In this document: positions 34,167 through 43,090 of the stretch, one piece after another
How positions within the stretch are numbered: position 1 is the stretch's first letter
Layout: each line of letters starts with the position of its first letter
Assembly: GCA_046160485.1 (NCBI GenBank)
Contig: JBJXGV010000072.1
Coordinates: 62,001-126,000, forward strand
Reading direction: 5' to 3'
Source: JBJXGV01 sp046160485
Lineage (GTDB): Bacteria > Orphanbacterota > Orphanbacteria > JBJXGV01
DNA: 64,000 bases
The notes under the pieces: model-generated
What the model was told of the DNA's origin: nothing
Database searches by the model: none
The model's input: only the letters and a program-made list of their open reading frames with translations
Made by a program: the position numbers and the translations under genes

Positions 34167-35957
34167 CTACTTCATCACGGTGAGTTTGCGCTCGGCGCGC
34201 TCACCCGGAGTTTCCAGGCGATAGACGTAAACGCCCGACGCGACCGTGCGCCCTTCCGCATCGGTGCCGTCCCAGCGCGCGGAGTGCGATCCCGCGGGTA
34301 GCCGCGCGTCGACAACCTGCTTCACCTCGCGACCCGAGACATCGAACACGCGCAGGCTCACGGCAGATTCCTTCGCGAGGTTGAACGCGATCTGGGTCGC
34401 CGCGCTCGTCGGATTCGGCCGCGAGAGACCCAGCTCGAATCGCGCGGTTCCCACCGCCGCCTCGGAGGGCGCGTCGGCGGAGGAGGTCTTCAGCACGCGG
34501 CCAACCTCAGACGACGGAACGGTCCTCTGCGGCGGATGAGCCGGCTCGATGCGACCGTGCTCGATTTCCCAGCCCTGAGTCGGCGTCGCGAGATACGGGA
34601 ACTCGTCGAGGAACGGAAGGTCGTTCTTGTCGACGCCGTCGCCGAGCTGGCTCGCGAGCGGATGCGGCACGAAGTTCGGATCGCAAAAGACGGGATAGAG
34701 CACGCCCGCGACGACGCGCTCCTCGATGTCGACGACATCGTCGATGAGGCGCCGCCCGTTCGGGAAGCCGTCGAGATCGCCCGCGAGGACGCCGAATCGG
34801 TCGAAGACATCATCCGGCTTGATCGCAACGTTGAGACGAATCATCTCGCCGGGCACGACGTTCGGCGGCGAGTTGAGCCCCGGCACACCCGTCAGAAACG
34901 CGGCGACGAGATCGCATCGCGGCGCCGGGGGCTTCGTGATGCCGTAGATGCTCTCGATGATCGTCGCGAGCTCCGGATCGGTGACGTGGCTTAGGAACTG
35001 CGCATCGCCGAACGGGCGCGAGCGATTGAAGAGATCCTTCTTGCCGAGCGGAATGACGACCTCGTTGACGAGCGGCATACCGAGGCGCGAAACCTGCGTG
35101 AAGGTCTCGGCGCCGCGCGGCGCGGAGCCGCCGTCGAGAAGCACGGGCGAGTTCGAGCGACTCGTCGACGACCACATACCGATGACCGCGAACGGATCCG
35201 CCGGGTCCGTCGGGTTCGAGCCGTTGAAGCTGATCGCTTCGATCGGCAGCTCGAGCACGATGGCTTGGCAGTTGAATCCCGACAGGCCGTCGACGCCTTC
35301 GCCGACGTTGCCGGGGATCGCGCGGAAGCCGAGAAGATCGAAGACCGCGCCGAGATCGACGAAGAAGGGATCGTCGCGCTGGCCCGCGAAAGTCTTGTAG
35401 CCGTTCGGCAGCGAATAGAACGCGGGCTTGACGAGGTTCTCGTAGTCCGGCGTCGTGCGCGGCCCGATGTTGACCGGCGGAACGACGAGGTCCTTCGCGA
35501 TCTCCGTGCTGCCGCGGCCGTGGTCGATGCGCGTTAGGCTGTACGTCTGGCGGTAATTCCAATCCGTGTCGTCGAGAGACGAGAGCGGTCCCGTTGCGTA
35601 GAGAAACGTCGCTTCGTTGTAGATCCGCGTTTGAAAGCGGAAGCGAAACGTGATGTCGGGTCTCGCGTCGCCGTTGCTGTCGACGTTGAAGTCGTACGCG
35701 ACGTTGTCGGCGAAGTGAAACCAATTCGGCCCGCCCGACGCTTCCTCGAGGGGCCACCAGCAGCCGACGAGCGTCACCGCGCCGTCGTTCTCGGGGCTTA
35801 CGAAGAAGTAGGTGTCGGTGTTGTCCGCGACGGGATCGTTGCTGATGAGCGGCGCCTCGCGGTGGCTCGATGCGAGGACCGCGCTCGGGCCGAGGGTCGC
35901 GCCCGCGGCAAGCAAGAACGCGAGCGCGACTCCAGTTTTCATTCGGCGTGACGGCAT
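34167..35957 (-). CDS. Secreted DUF4331 protein with FlgD-like C-terminal sorting domain
   Basis: A 596-residue protein: signal peptide (residues ~6-30), then the DUF4331 core (SSHREAPLISNDPVADNTDTYFF, WFHFADNVAYDFNVDSNGD, LPNGYKTFAGQRDDPFFVDLG), and a final ~85-residue FlgD-like Ig domain (GLSRPNPTSAATQIAFNL, WDGTDAEGRTVASGVYVYRL). The Ser-His-Arg-Glu-Ala-Pro start of the mature protein is a family hallmark. Function unknown; the sorting domain indicates export to the surface. AGGA is placed 6 nt upstream of the ATG. Confidence 0.88.
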   Translation of the reverse strand: MPSRRMKTGVALAFLLAAGATLGPSAVLASSHREAPLISNDPVADNTDTYFFVSPENDGAVTLVGCWWPLEEASGGPNWFHFADNVAYDFNVDSNGDARPDITFRFRFQTRIYNEATFLYATGPLSSLDDTDWNYRQTYSLTRIDHGRGSTEIAKDLVVPPVNIGPRTTPDYENLVKPAFYSLPNGYKTFAGQRDDPFFVDLGAVFDLLGFRAIPGNVGEGVDGLSGFNCQAIVLELPIEAISFNGSNPTDPADPFAVIGMWSSTSRSNSPVLLDGGSAPRGAETFTQVSRLGMPLVNEVVIPLGKKDLFNRSRPFGDAQFLSHVTDPELATIIESIYGITKPPAPRCDLVAAFLTGVPGLNSPPNVVPGEMIRLNVAIKPDDVFDRFGVLAGDLDGFPNGRRLIDDVVDIEERVVAGVLYPVFCDPNFVPHPLASQLGDGVDKNDLPFLDEFPYLATPTQGWEIEHGRIEPAHPPQRTVPSSEVGRVLKTSSADAPSEAAVGTARFELGLSRPNPTSAATQIAFNLAKESAVSLRVFDVSGREVKQVVDARLPAGSHSARWDGTDAEGRTVASGVYVYRLETPGERAERKLTVMK

Positions 35958-36113
35958 GACAATGCTGTCCTTTCTCCGGCGGTGTTCCGGAAAACCGTGT
36001 GGGACGTCGTGAATCCTTCGGGGGGACTCTTCGGCGTGCACACTCACTACGCCGCCGGAATCAGATCGGATGCAGCGCGAATGCGGGCGTGTGGCCGACC
36101 GCGGGGAGACGCG

Positions 36114-37184
36114 CTATCGCGCTTGCGGAATCTCCCACACGCCGGGGATCGCGCGCCCGCAGTCGGGACACGCGCCGCGCGCAAGCCGGTTCGCGAGGAC
36201 CTTGTAGCCGTAGCGCTCGATGAGCAGCGCCTCGCACCCGGGGCAGTACGTGTTCTCGAGATTCCCGACCCGCCCAGGAAGGTTTCCCGCGTAGACGAAA
36301 CGCAGCCCCTCGGCTTTGCCGATCTCTGCGGCGCGCACGAGAGTCTGCTCCGGCGTGCGGCCGCGTTCCCGCATCTTGTAGTCGTCGTGAAACGCCGTCA
36401 CGTGCCACGGGATGTCGCGCGAAACTCCCGCGAGAAATCGCGCGAGCGCGCGCAGCTCATCGTCCGAATCGTTCCATCCCGGAATGACGAGCGTTACGAC
36501 CTCGACCCAAAACTTTCGCGCGACGAGCATCTCGATCGCGCGCAACACGGTGTCGAGCACGCCGCCGAGTTTTCGATAGTGCGCGTCGTCGAAACCTTTC
36601 AGATCGACCTTGTAGAGATCGACCCATGGCTCGATGTAGTCGATGACCTCGCGCGTCGCGTTCCCGTTCGAGACGTACGACGTGACGAGCCCGAGCGCGC
36701 GAGCCTCGCGAAAGATTTCGACGGCCCATTCGCTCGTGATGAGCGGCTCGTTGTAGGTGCTCGTGACGATGCGCGCGCCGTGTTCGACCGCAAGCTGCGC
36801 GACTTCGCGCGCGGTGATGTCGTCGGGCGTCGAGATCGCGTTCGGGTCGCGCAGCGCCTGCGACGTGAGCCAATTCTGGCAGTAGCCGCAGTGGTAGTCG
36901 CAGCCGAGCATCCCGAACGAGAGCGCGGTCGCCCCTGGGAGCGCGTGGTAGAACGGCTTCTTCTCGACGGGATCGACTTGCAGCGCGCCGACGTAATTGC
37001 GCGGGACGAAAAGCGTGCCGCCGCGATTTTCGCGCACGCGGCATATTCCCTGGCGGCCGGGCGGGATGCGGCAATTGTGGCCGCACGCCGTGCAGTGGAC
37101 CCAGTCGTTGCCGATCGGCCGCCACAATTCGCCTTCGGTCGTGCGGCGCGAGAGCGCTTCGGCGAGAGTGAATTTGGCGGGCAT
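36114..37184 (-). CDS. amrS: AmmeMemoRadiSam system radical SAM enzyme
   Basis: A 356-residue radical SAM protein. The SAM-cluster motif CDYHCGYC follows an N-terminal Cys set (CTACGHNCRIPPGRQGICRVREN) of the kind found in AmrS, and two more Cys pairs lie at the C terminus (CPGCEALL, CPDCGR). Blocks GALQVDPVEKKPFYHALPG and TSTYNEPLITSEWA are typical. AmrS normally works with AMMECR1 and Memo-like proteins, which are not in this window, so the partners must be elsewhere. Reaction unknown. Confidence 0.9.
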   Translation of the reverse strand: MPAKFTLAEALSRRTTEGELWRPIGNDWVHCTACGHNCRIPPGRQGICRVRENRGGTLFVPRNYVGALQVDPVEKKPFYHALPGATALSFGMLGCDYHCGYCQNWLTSQALRDPNAISTPDDITAREVAQLAVEHGARIVTSTYNEPLITSEWAVEIFREARALGLVTSYVSNGNATREVIDYIEPWVDLYKVDLKGFDDAHYRKLGGVLDTVLRAIEMLVARKFWVEVVTLVIPGWNDSDDELRALARFLAGVSRDIPWHVTAFHDDYKMRERGRTPEQTLVRAAEIGKAEGLRFVYAGNLPGRVGNLENTYCPGCEALLIERYGYKVLANRLARGACPDCGRAIPGVWEIPQAR

Positions 37185-37286
37185 CCGGCTCCTTCGTAAG
37201 GCACGTTCGTGCGACTGCCCCGCGAGTATAGGCCGCCTTGCGCCTGCGCGACAGGCGCGTCGCGCCGCGTGCTAAGATGCGCGCCC

Positions 37287-38462
37287 ATGAATGAAGGCGG
37301 CGAGACGACACGTGCGGCGGGAAAGATGGCGGGAGGCGCGACGCCCGAGGGAACGCAACGCTATGCGGCGCGTCTGTCGAGCGCGGGCCGCACGGTTGCG
37401 GGTCACTTCCGCGCCCACGCTGAGCTGCGAGCATCGTCGATCGGAATCGGCACGTACCTCGGCAAGTCCGACGACGCAACCGATGCAAGCTACACACTCG
37501 CGATCGAAGCGGCCCTGGCGGCGGGCGCAAACGTCATCGACCTGGCGGTGTCGTACCGGAGCGGGCGCAGCGAGCGCGCGGCCGGCGCCGCACTCGCGAC
37601 ACGCGTGCGTGCGGGGACGATCGCGCGCGACGAGGTGATCGTCGCGACGAAGGGCGGCTACATCGCGGCCGATCAGCGCGTCGGCATCGACCCCGCACGC
37701 GCCATCGAAGACATCTACATCCGCCCCGGCATCCTTCGCGCCGATGAAATCGCCGGCGGCAACCACGCGATCGCGCCGCGCTTTCTCGCGAACCAGATCA
37801 GCCGCAGCCTCGCGTCGACCGGGCTCGACACGCTCGACGTCTACTTCCTCCACAATCCCGAGGCGCAGCTTGCGGATGTCGAGCGCGACGAGTTCCTTCG
37901 GCGCATGCGAGCAGCCTTCGCGCACCTCGAGTCCGAGTGCGCGGCGGGGCGCATCCAGCGCTACGGGATCTCGACGTGGCACGGGCTGCGGATCTCGCCC
38001 GAGGATCGCGGCTACGTGTCGCTGGCGGAGACCGTCGCGATCGCGCGCGAGGTCGGCGGCGCGAACCACCACTTCGGCGTCGTGCAGCTTCCGCTCAACC
38101 TCCTCATGCTCGAAGCGCTCGCGCTCGGGAACCAGGCCGGCGAGTGGGACGAGACCGCCGAAACGCTCGAGGCCGTAACTCCGATCGAGGCCGCCGAACG
38201 CTTCGGCCTCACCGTGTGGGCGAGCGCGAGCCTTTTCCAGGCGCGACTCGCGCGCCGCGTCCCGCCCGAGTTCGCCCGCGCGATCGGCGGGCTCCGCACC
38301 GACGCCCAGCGCGCGCTCCAGTTCGTCCGGTCGGCGCCAGGCGTCACGGTGGCCCTCGTCGGGTGCGCCCAGGCAGCCCATGCGGCCGAAAACCTCGAAG
38401 TGGCGCTGACCCCACCGATCCCGCCGAAACAGTTTCTTTCGCGTTTCTTCGGAAACGGCTGA
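37287..38462 (+). CDS. Aldo/keto reductase family protein
   Basis: A 391-residue TIM-barrel oxidoreductase, longer than the usual ~320 because of an N-terminal ~50-residue extension. The catalytic tetrad is present: Asp and Tyr in VIDLAVSYRSGRSE, Lys in VIVATKGGYI and His in VYFLHNPEAQ. Substrate unknown. TAAGAT ends 8 nt before the ATG, so transcription may start almost at the start codon. It is divergent from amrS. Confidence 0.87.
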   Translation: MNEGGETTRAAGKMAGGATPEGTQRYAARLSSAGRTVAGHFRAHAELRASSIGIGTYLGKSDDATDASYTLAIEAALAAGANVIDLAVSYRSGRSERAAGAALATRVRAGTIARDEVIVATKGGYIAADQRVGIDPARAIEDIYIRPGILRADEIAGGNHAIAPRFLANQISRSLASTGLDTLDVYFLHNPEAQLADVERDEFLRRMRAAFAHLESECAAGRIQRYGISTWHGLRISPEDRGYVSLAETVAIAREVGGANHHFGVVQLPLNLLMLEALALGNQAGEWDETAETLEAVTPIEAAERFGLTVWASASLFQARLARRVPPEFARAIGGLRTDAQRALQFVRSAPGVTVALVGCAQAAHAAENLEVALTPPIPPKQFLSRFFGNG

Positions 38463-38480
38463 TATTTCGGCACTTTTTGC

Positions 38481-38508
38481 TTGTCAGCGGCCCGGCGACT
38501 GCTAGAAT
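38481..38508 (+). promoter_or_regulatory. Promoter of the AlkD-H1 fusion gene
   Basis: TTGTCA (38481-38486), a 16-bp spacer and TAGAAT (38503-38508) lie 17 bp before the ATG. The predicted leader is only about 10 nt. Confidence 0.6.
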
Positions 38509-38525
38509 GCCGCCTCCAAGAACGT

Positions 38526-39668
38526 ATGGCAGAAACCTACGAGCTCCTACGCGAAAAGCTTTCGGAATCAAGGGATAAGAGCTTCGCCGAGTCCCAAAAG
38601 CGAGCATTGTCCTCGCAGCTTTCGTTTCTAGGCACCAAGAAGGGCGTCTTCAACAAGGTTCTCGCCGAGTTCACCGAGGCGAACCGGGACGCCATCTCGC
38701 TCACCCCAATCAATCCACTACTCGAAAGCCTCTGGAACGGCAACACATACGAGGAACGCCTTCTCGCGCTCCGGTTCCTGCTCGCGTTTAAGGGGCTGCT
38801 CGGCGAGCGCGAGTGGGGGCTACTCTCGAAGTGGGCCGACACCGCGGAGAACTGGTCGCTCGCGGACTGGGTCGCGCATGTTCGCGCGTGGCTTCTGCGG
38901 CGCTATCCCGAACGCGTGACGGCGCTTATCAACTGGTGCGGCTCGGAGAATATCTGGGTGCGGCGCGCCGCAGTCGTTTCGCTCCTGATCTACGATCCCG
39001 AGGAGAAGGACCGCACGCAGGTCGCCGTTCCGACCCGCCAAGCCCTCCGCGTCATCGAGGCGGCGATGTTCGACACGGAGCCGCTCGTCATGAAGGCCAC
39101 GACCTGGGTGGCGCGCGAAATTGGACGCGAGGCGCCTGAACTCCTGGCGCGCATGCTCGAGCAGCACCGCGTGAAGGCGTCGAAGGCTTTCATGATGGCG
39201 GCGATGGAGGGGCTTCCCGAGCGCCTGCGCGACGAACTCATCGCGATCATGAAGGCACCGCCGCCGCCGCCGACTCCGCAAGAGATGAAGAAGGCGGCCG
39301 CGAAAGCGGCGAAGGAAGCGCGGGAAGCGAAGGCCGCAGCGAAGCTCGTCGCGGCCGCTGCCGCCGAGGCCGCGAAAGCCGCCGCCGCCGCGAAGGCCGC
39401 CAAGAAGGACGCCGCACCGCCGAAGCCGTCGCGGAAAACCGTGGCAGCGGCGAAGCCGGCAGCGAAAAAGAAGGGCGGCGCCGCGAGTCGGAAGGCGCGC
39501 ACCGCCGCGCGTGCGAAACCCGCCGCAAAGCGCGGCAAGCCCGCCGCGGCGAAGTCAGCGAAGCGAGGGAAGCCGTCGAAGCCGGCAAAGAAATCGCCCG
39601 CGAAGCGCAAGACGGCGGCTGCGAGCCGCGCGAAGAAACCCCGCAAGAAGCCCAGCAAGAAGAAGTAG
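38526..39668 (+). CDS. AlkD-like DNA alkylation repair HEAT protein fused to a histone H1-like tail
   Basis: Residues ~1-238 form an AlkD-like ALR domain (YEERLLALRFLLAFKGLL, NWSLADWVAHVRAWLLRRYP, SENIWVRRAAVVSLLIY, PLVMKATTWVAREIGREAPE). This fold removes or binds alkylated bases in DNA. Residues ~242-380 are almost only Lys, Ala, Pro and Arg, with repeated AAKAAK, KPAAK, KRGKP and PAKR blocks as in histone H1 or bacterial HC1/AlgP proteins. The tail would bind DNA without sequence preference. I know of no standard family with this exact architecture. The start is the ATG 17 bp after a good promoter. Cytoplasmic. Confidence 0.82.
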   Translation: MAETYELLREKLSESRDKSFAESQKRALSSQLSFLGTKKGVFNKVLAEFTEANRDAISLTPINPLLESLWNGNTYEERLLALRFLLAFKGLLGEREWGLLSKWADTAENWSLADWVAHVRAWLLRRYPERVTALINWCGSENIWVRRAAVVSLLIYDPEEKDRTQVAVPTRQALRVIEAAMFDTEPLVMKATTWVAREIGREAPELLARMLEQHRVKASKAFMMAAMEGLPERLRDELIAIMKAPPPPPTPQEMKKAAAKAAKEAREAKAAAKLVAAAAAEAAKAAAAAKAAKKDAAPPKPSRKTVAAAKPAAKKKGGAASRKARTAARAKPAAKRGKPAAAKSAKRGKPSKPAKKSPAKRKTAAASRAKKPRKKPSKKK

Positions 39669-39771
39669 TTCCCTCCGCGCGGACCTCGCGCGCCCGAGAA
39701 GCGCTCACCGTTCGCGCAACGCGTGTCGATACGTTTCCAACGCGAGCGCCTAATTCCGCGCCGTGCGGCGC

Positions 39772-39801
39772 TTTGGATCGTCGTGCGACGCGTGATACAA
39801 T
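39772..39801 (+). promoter_or_regulatory. Promoter of the FAD-dependent oxidase gene
   Basis: TTTGGA (39772-39777) and TACAAT (39796-39801) are spaced 18 bp apart. A leader of about 50 nt then contains AAGGAG before the ATG. Confidence 0.55.
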
Positions 39802-39859
39802 GCCGGCTCTCCCAGACACGGAACATCCAAGAATGCGCTAACAAGGAGCAGAATCGGTT

Positions 39860-41242
39860 ATGAGCTTGGTTCACGATCTCGAGAAAGAAATCGAAGGACA
39901 GGTCATCACGGACCCCGAGGTGCTCGCGGAGAAGAGCGGCGACTTCGGCCGGATGATCTTCAAGAAGCCGCGCTTCGTGGTGCGGCCCGCCTCCGCGAAA
40001 GATGTCGCCGCCGTCCTCCGCTACGCCGCCCGCAACGGACTCCACGTCTCCACGCGCGGCGAAGCGCATACGCAAACAGGCCAATCGCTCGTGCAGGACG
40101 GCATCGTCCTCGACATGGGCGGCCTCGACAGGATCCACGAGATCGACACCATCGGGATGACGGCAACGGTCGGCTCGGGTGTGAAGTGGCGCACACTCGT
40201 CGAGCGCGTCATGGAGAAGGGACTCATCCCGCCCGTGCTCACGAACAACCTCGGCGTGACGATCGGCGGCACGCTCTCGATGGCCGGGCTTGGGATCGCG
40301 TCGTTCCGCGAGGGCGCACAGGTCGATAACGTCATCGAGATTCAGGCTGTCACGGGCGAGGGCGAGATCCTCGAATGCTCGGCGACGCAGAACGCCGAGA
40401 TCTTCGAGTCGATCCGCTCGACGCTGGGCCAGCTCGCGGTGATCACGCGTGCGAAGGTGAAGCTCCGCCCCGTCAAGCCGCGCTGCGTGACCTACTTCCT
40501 CCTCTACGACAACATCGGCGCGTGCCTCGAGGACAACCGAAAGATCATGGAGGAGAATCGCACGACGTACGTCGAATCGTGGTGCGTGCCGCTTCCGATG
40601 GGCTTTCGCATGATGGACGGCGTGAAGCGCACGTTCGGCGAGTGGTTCTTCCCGATCCACGCCACCGTCGAACTTGCCGAGGGCGAGACCGCGCCCGACT
40701 CGCGAGTCCTCTCGGGACTGAAGCCGTACCGCAACGTCCACAAGGAAGAGCAATCGACGTTCGACTTCTCGAACCGCCTCGAGCCGCTATTCGTGCTGTG
40801 GCGGCGCAGCGGCTACTGGGCGAACACCCACCCGTGGATGGAAACGATTCTTCCGTGGGAGACGGCCGAGTCGTACATCAACACCGTGCTCCCGCAGTAT
40901 CCGCCCGCGGCGCTGGGCGGCGGCCACGTGCTCCTCTGGTGCTCGAGCGGCCGCACCTCGAAGACGAAGTTCTTCATGCGCCCGCAGAGCGACTGGGTCG
41001 TCGGTTTCGGATTCTTGCCGGGCCTGCCGAAGGATGTGGTCGATCAGATCGTTCCGAAGCTCAACGAGGCGAGCGATCTCTCGATGATGATGGGCGCGAA
41101 GCGTTACCTCTCCGGCATCATTCAGTTCGACAAGGAACGCTGGCGCGCGCACTACGGCGATCTCTGGCCGGAGCTCTGCCGCCTCAAGAAGAAGTACGAC
41201 CCGAAGGGAATCCTCAACCCCGGGTTTATCGAGTACGACTAG
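39860..41242 (+). CDS. FAD-binding oxidoreductase (VAO/PCMH type)
   Basis: A 460-residue flavoprotein of the vanillyl-alcohol-oxidase fold. The N-terminal PCMH domain has RPASAKDVAAVLRYAARNGL, STRGEAHTQTGQSL and TVGSGVKWRTLVERVMEKGL, with GVTIGGTLSMAGLG for the FAD pyrophosphate. The C-terminal half (YLSGIIQFDKERWRAHYGD, KKKYDPKGILNPGF) is close in pattern to cytokinin-dehydrogenase-like oxidases. Substrate unknown. The final 12 codons occur a second time at 43008-43043 because of the tandem duplication. Confidence 0.88.
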   Translation: MSLVHDLEKEIEGQVITDPEVLAEKSGDFGRMIFKKPRFVVRPASAKDVAAVLRYAARNGLHVSTRGEAHTQTGQSLVQDGIVLDMGGLDRIHEIDTIGMTATVGSGVKWRTLVERVMEKGLIPPVLTNNLGVTIGGTLSMAGLGIASFREGAQVDNVIEIQAVTGEGEILECSATQNAEIFESIRSTLGQLAVITRAKVKLRPVKPRCVTYFLLYDNIGACLEDNRKIMEENRTTYVESWCVPLPMGFRMMDGVKRTFGEWFFPIHATVELAEGETAPDSRVLSGLKPYRNVHKEEQSTFDFSNRLEPLFVLWRRSGYWANTHPWMETILPWETAESYINTVLPQYPPAALGGGHVLLWCSSGRTSKTKFFMRPQSDWVVGFGFLPGLPKDVVDQIVPKLNEASDLSMMMGAKRYLSGIIQFDKERWRAHYGDLWPELCRLKKKYDPKGILNPGFIEYD

Positions 41243-41294
41243 CGGCGCGGATCACGCGCGGCGCGTTCGGCGCGCAGAGGGCGCGGACGGAAAT

Positions 41295-41327
41295 GAAATG
41301 GGCGGCTCGCGAGAGCCGCCCGATTTC
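41295..41327. terminator. Bidirectional terminator between the FAD gene and GYWKN gene A
   Basis: A 9-bp stem GGGCGGCTC/GAGCCGCCC with loop GCGA is flanked by GAAAT and GATTTCGTTT, so it can stop both converging genes. A copy is at 43091-43129. Confidence 0.75.
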
Positions 41328-41350
41328 GTTTGTAGCGTTGCGTTGGCGAG

Positions 41351-42535
41351 CTAGCGGTAGAGCCCCTTGATGTTGCCCCAGCTCTTCGTCTCGTTCGCGT
41401 TGACGCAAGTGACGTCCGAGCACAACGCGTCCAGGTAGAACGTGCCGCCCAGCGCCTCGCATTCGGCCTGCGTGACATCGTCGACGCAGATGAACTCCGG
41501 CGTGCAGCACGCGCCGCGTGGCGGCGGCGGCGTGCACGTGACGGTGTCGCAGTTGGTCCCGCCGCCCTGCGGCGTGCCGCCGGCCGCCGAGCAATCCTCG
41601 GGCGGGAGCATCTGGCACGAACCGTCGGCGAAGCAGCACGCCGCGGGATCGTCGCAGTGGCCTGGGCCGATGATGCCGTTGTTGAAGTCGTCGAGCACTT
41701 CGGTGAGCGCGCTCGTCGTCGCCGGGGCGAGGAAACCGCCGCCCACCGGCGGAACAACAAGAGCCCCGATCAGCGCGTCGGCGGCGGCTACGGCGGCGGC
41801 GACGTCCGTCGGGTCGGCGCCCATCGCAAGGTTGAGCTTCGTCGCGATGAGCTGGCGCGAGAGCGAAACAAGTCCGTTGCCCTGAACCGGCTGATTGAGG
41901 ATGGACAGCAACTCCGCCGCCGTGTAATTGACCGAGCCGAGCGTCAGGCTCGAAACCGGCCATTCGTCCTCGTGATTCTTCCAGTAGCCCTGGGTAAAGG
42001 TGCAGTTCGCGTCCGCGCCGTTGGTGGCCGCGAAAATGTTCTGCGAGTAGGGGCTCTGGTCCCACCCCGTTGCCGCGTTGGCGAAGACGCAATAAACGTA
42101 GTCCGTGCCGTACTCGTGCTCGTCCATCGAGTACGTCACGACCCCCGTCTCGTCCGCGATGTCGCCGGGCTGAATCGTGATCGACTCATTCGGACCTAGG
42201 AGGAAGGTGCCAGGCTCGCCAGGGAAGTTGTTGAGCGTCGGCTCGCCGACGAACCAGACATCGCCTTGCGCCGCATCGCCGTACTCGTACCACTGCCCGC
42301 CATTGGCATTGAAGTCAGCGAGCTTCATCCACCAGAGCGTGAAGCCCCCGGGCGTGCCGCTCGGGCCGGCGGTCACCGTAAACTCGACGCGCCCGAAACC
42401 GGACTCGACCCACGTGAGGGTCGGTGCGTCGAGCTGCGCGGCGAACGCGACGGAGCTTGCAACGGCGACGAACACCGCTGCCGCGAGCACCGAAGCCCGC
42501 GTGCGACGAACGAAAGCGGAAGCGAATGAATTCAT
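41351..42535 (-). CDS. Secreted GYWKN-motif protein with C-terminal Cys-rich repeats, copy A
   Basis: A 394-residue exported protein. The signal peptide covers residues ~1-33. A first beta-rich domain (~35-175) is followed by a domain with CTFTQGYWKNHEDEWPV and LLSILNQPVQGNGLVSLSRQ (~180-280), a motif set known from many secreted proteins of uncultured bacteria. Two disulfide-like repeats end the protein (ACCFADGSC...CDTVTC and GACCTPEFIC...CSDVTC), similar to those in Planctomycetes surface proteins. It is probably a surface or matrix protein. A near-identical gene follows at 43150-44331. Confidence 0.8.
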   Translation of the reverse strand: MNSFASAFVRRTRASVLAAAVFVAVASSVAFAAQLDAPTLTWVESGFGRVEFTVTAGPSGTPGGFTLWWMKLADFNANGGQWYEYGDAAQGDVWFVGEPTLNNFPGEPGTFLLGPNESITIQPGDIADETGVVTYSMDEHEYGTDYVYCVFANAATGWDQSPYSQNIFAATNGADANCTFTQGYWKNHEDEWPVSSLTLGSVNYTAAELLSILNQPVQGNGLVSLSRQLIATKLNLAMGADPTDVAAAVAAADALIGALVVPPVGGGFLAPATTSALTEVLDDFNNGIIGPGHCDDPAACCFADGSCQMLPPEDCSAAGGTPQGGGTNCDTVTCTPPPPRGACCTPEFICVDDVTQAECEALGGTFYLDALCSDVTCVNANETKSWGNIKGLYR

Positions 42536-42765
42536 AAGCGGCGTACCTCCCTGAGTGAACCCGAAGCGAGTCGTCGTTTAGTTCCGCCACGACGACATCC
42601 GAAACGGGCAATCCCTGCGCAAAGGCCGAGCGGACGGTGTGAGCGTCTCGGGGCGTCCGAACGCGAGTAAATCGTATGGGAGGACTTGAGCGCTTTCAAT
42701 GACTTTGTTTCCAGAAAGTGGGGAGGCTGCGGTATCCCGGACGGGCCGGATGGGCCGGCGCGCGG
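42536..42765. other. Upstream region of GYWKN gene A
   Basis: This 230-bp stretch is homologous to 44332-44605 upstream of copy B. No coding region is seen. It should hold the minus-strand promoter of gene A, but no strong hexamer pair stands out. Confidence 0.5.
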
Positions 42766-43012
42766 CTAGGAGGCTGCAATTCTGTCCGTCGGGCGAGTGC
42801 TGAGGCCTGGCTGCGTTCCTCGAGACGAGCGAGGAAGTCGCCGGGGGTCGCGAGCGTCCTAAGACGCGTGAGCACGTCAGTGCGCTTGCAGCGCTACGCG
42901 ACCTGCGCGAGCGTGGCGAGGTCCGCGCCGCCCGCATCGCCATACGTCGCCACAAGCAGGAAGAAATGACGCGCCGGGAGTCCGTCGATCGCGGCAAACT
43001 CGATGCCGGAAT
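42766..43012 (-). pseudogene. PTS IIA C-terminal fragment, disrupted by duplication and a stop codon
   Basis: Reads GIEFAAIDGLPARHFFL, then LVATYGDAGGADLATLAQVA, then TAG at 42896-42894, then RCKRTDVLTRLRTLATP. The intact gene at 44606-45061 has GIEFAAIDGLPARHFFL, VAQLCKRTGVLARLETLAT in the same places. The N-terminal half with the active-site His is missing because the duplication joint cut here, and the reading frame carries a CAG-to-TAG change. Near the old C terminus about 40 bp differ. Confidence 0.9.
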
Positions 43013-43043
43013 CCTTAACCCCCGATTTGTCGAGTACGACTAG
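43008..43043 (+). pseudogene. Stray tail of the FAD oxidoreductase gene
   Basis: Twelve codons read GILNPRFVEYD-stop, matching the end of the FAD gene (GILNPGFIEYD-stop). There is no upstream coding part; the fragment marks the left end of duplication unit 2. Confidence 0.85.
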
Positions 43044-43090
43044 CCGAGCGCGGCGCGCGGTGTCTTCGGCGCGCGAAGCGCGTGAATGAA

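Larger units (their letters stand above)
41207..43007. repeat. Tandem duplication, unit 1 (~1.8 kb)
   Basis: Contains the FAD gene tail, the convergent terminator, GYWKN protein A and the C-terminal half of a PTS IIA gene. Unit 2 (43008-44812) follows head to tail with the same order. The join falls in a short shared sequence, GGAATCCT (FAD gene) against GGAATTCT (PTS gene). Confidence 0.85.

Noticed and set aside
39250..39660. Possible CRISPR-like or satellite repeat
   Set aside because: The repetition is from Lys/Ala codons of the H1-like tail; there are no regular spacers.
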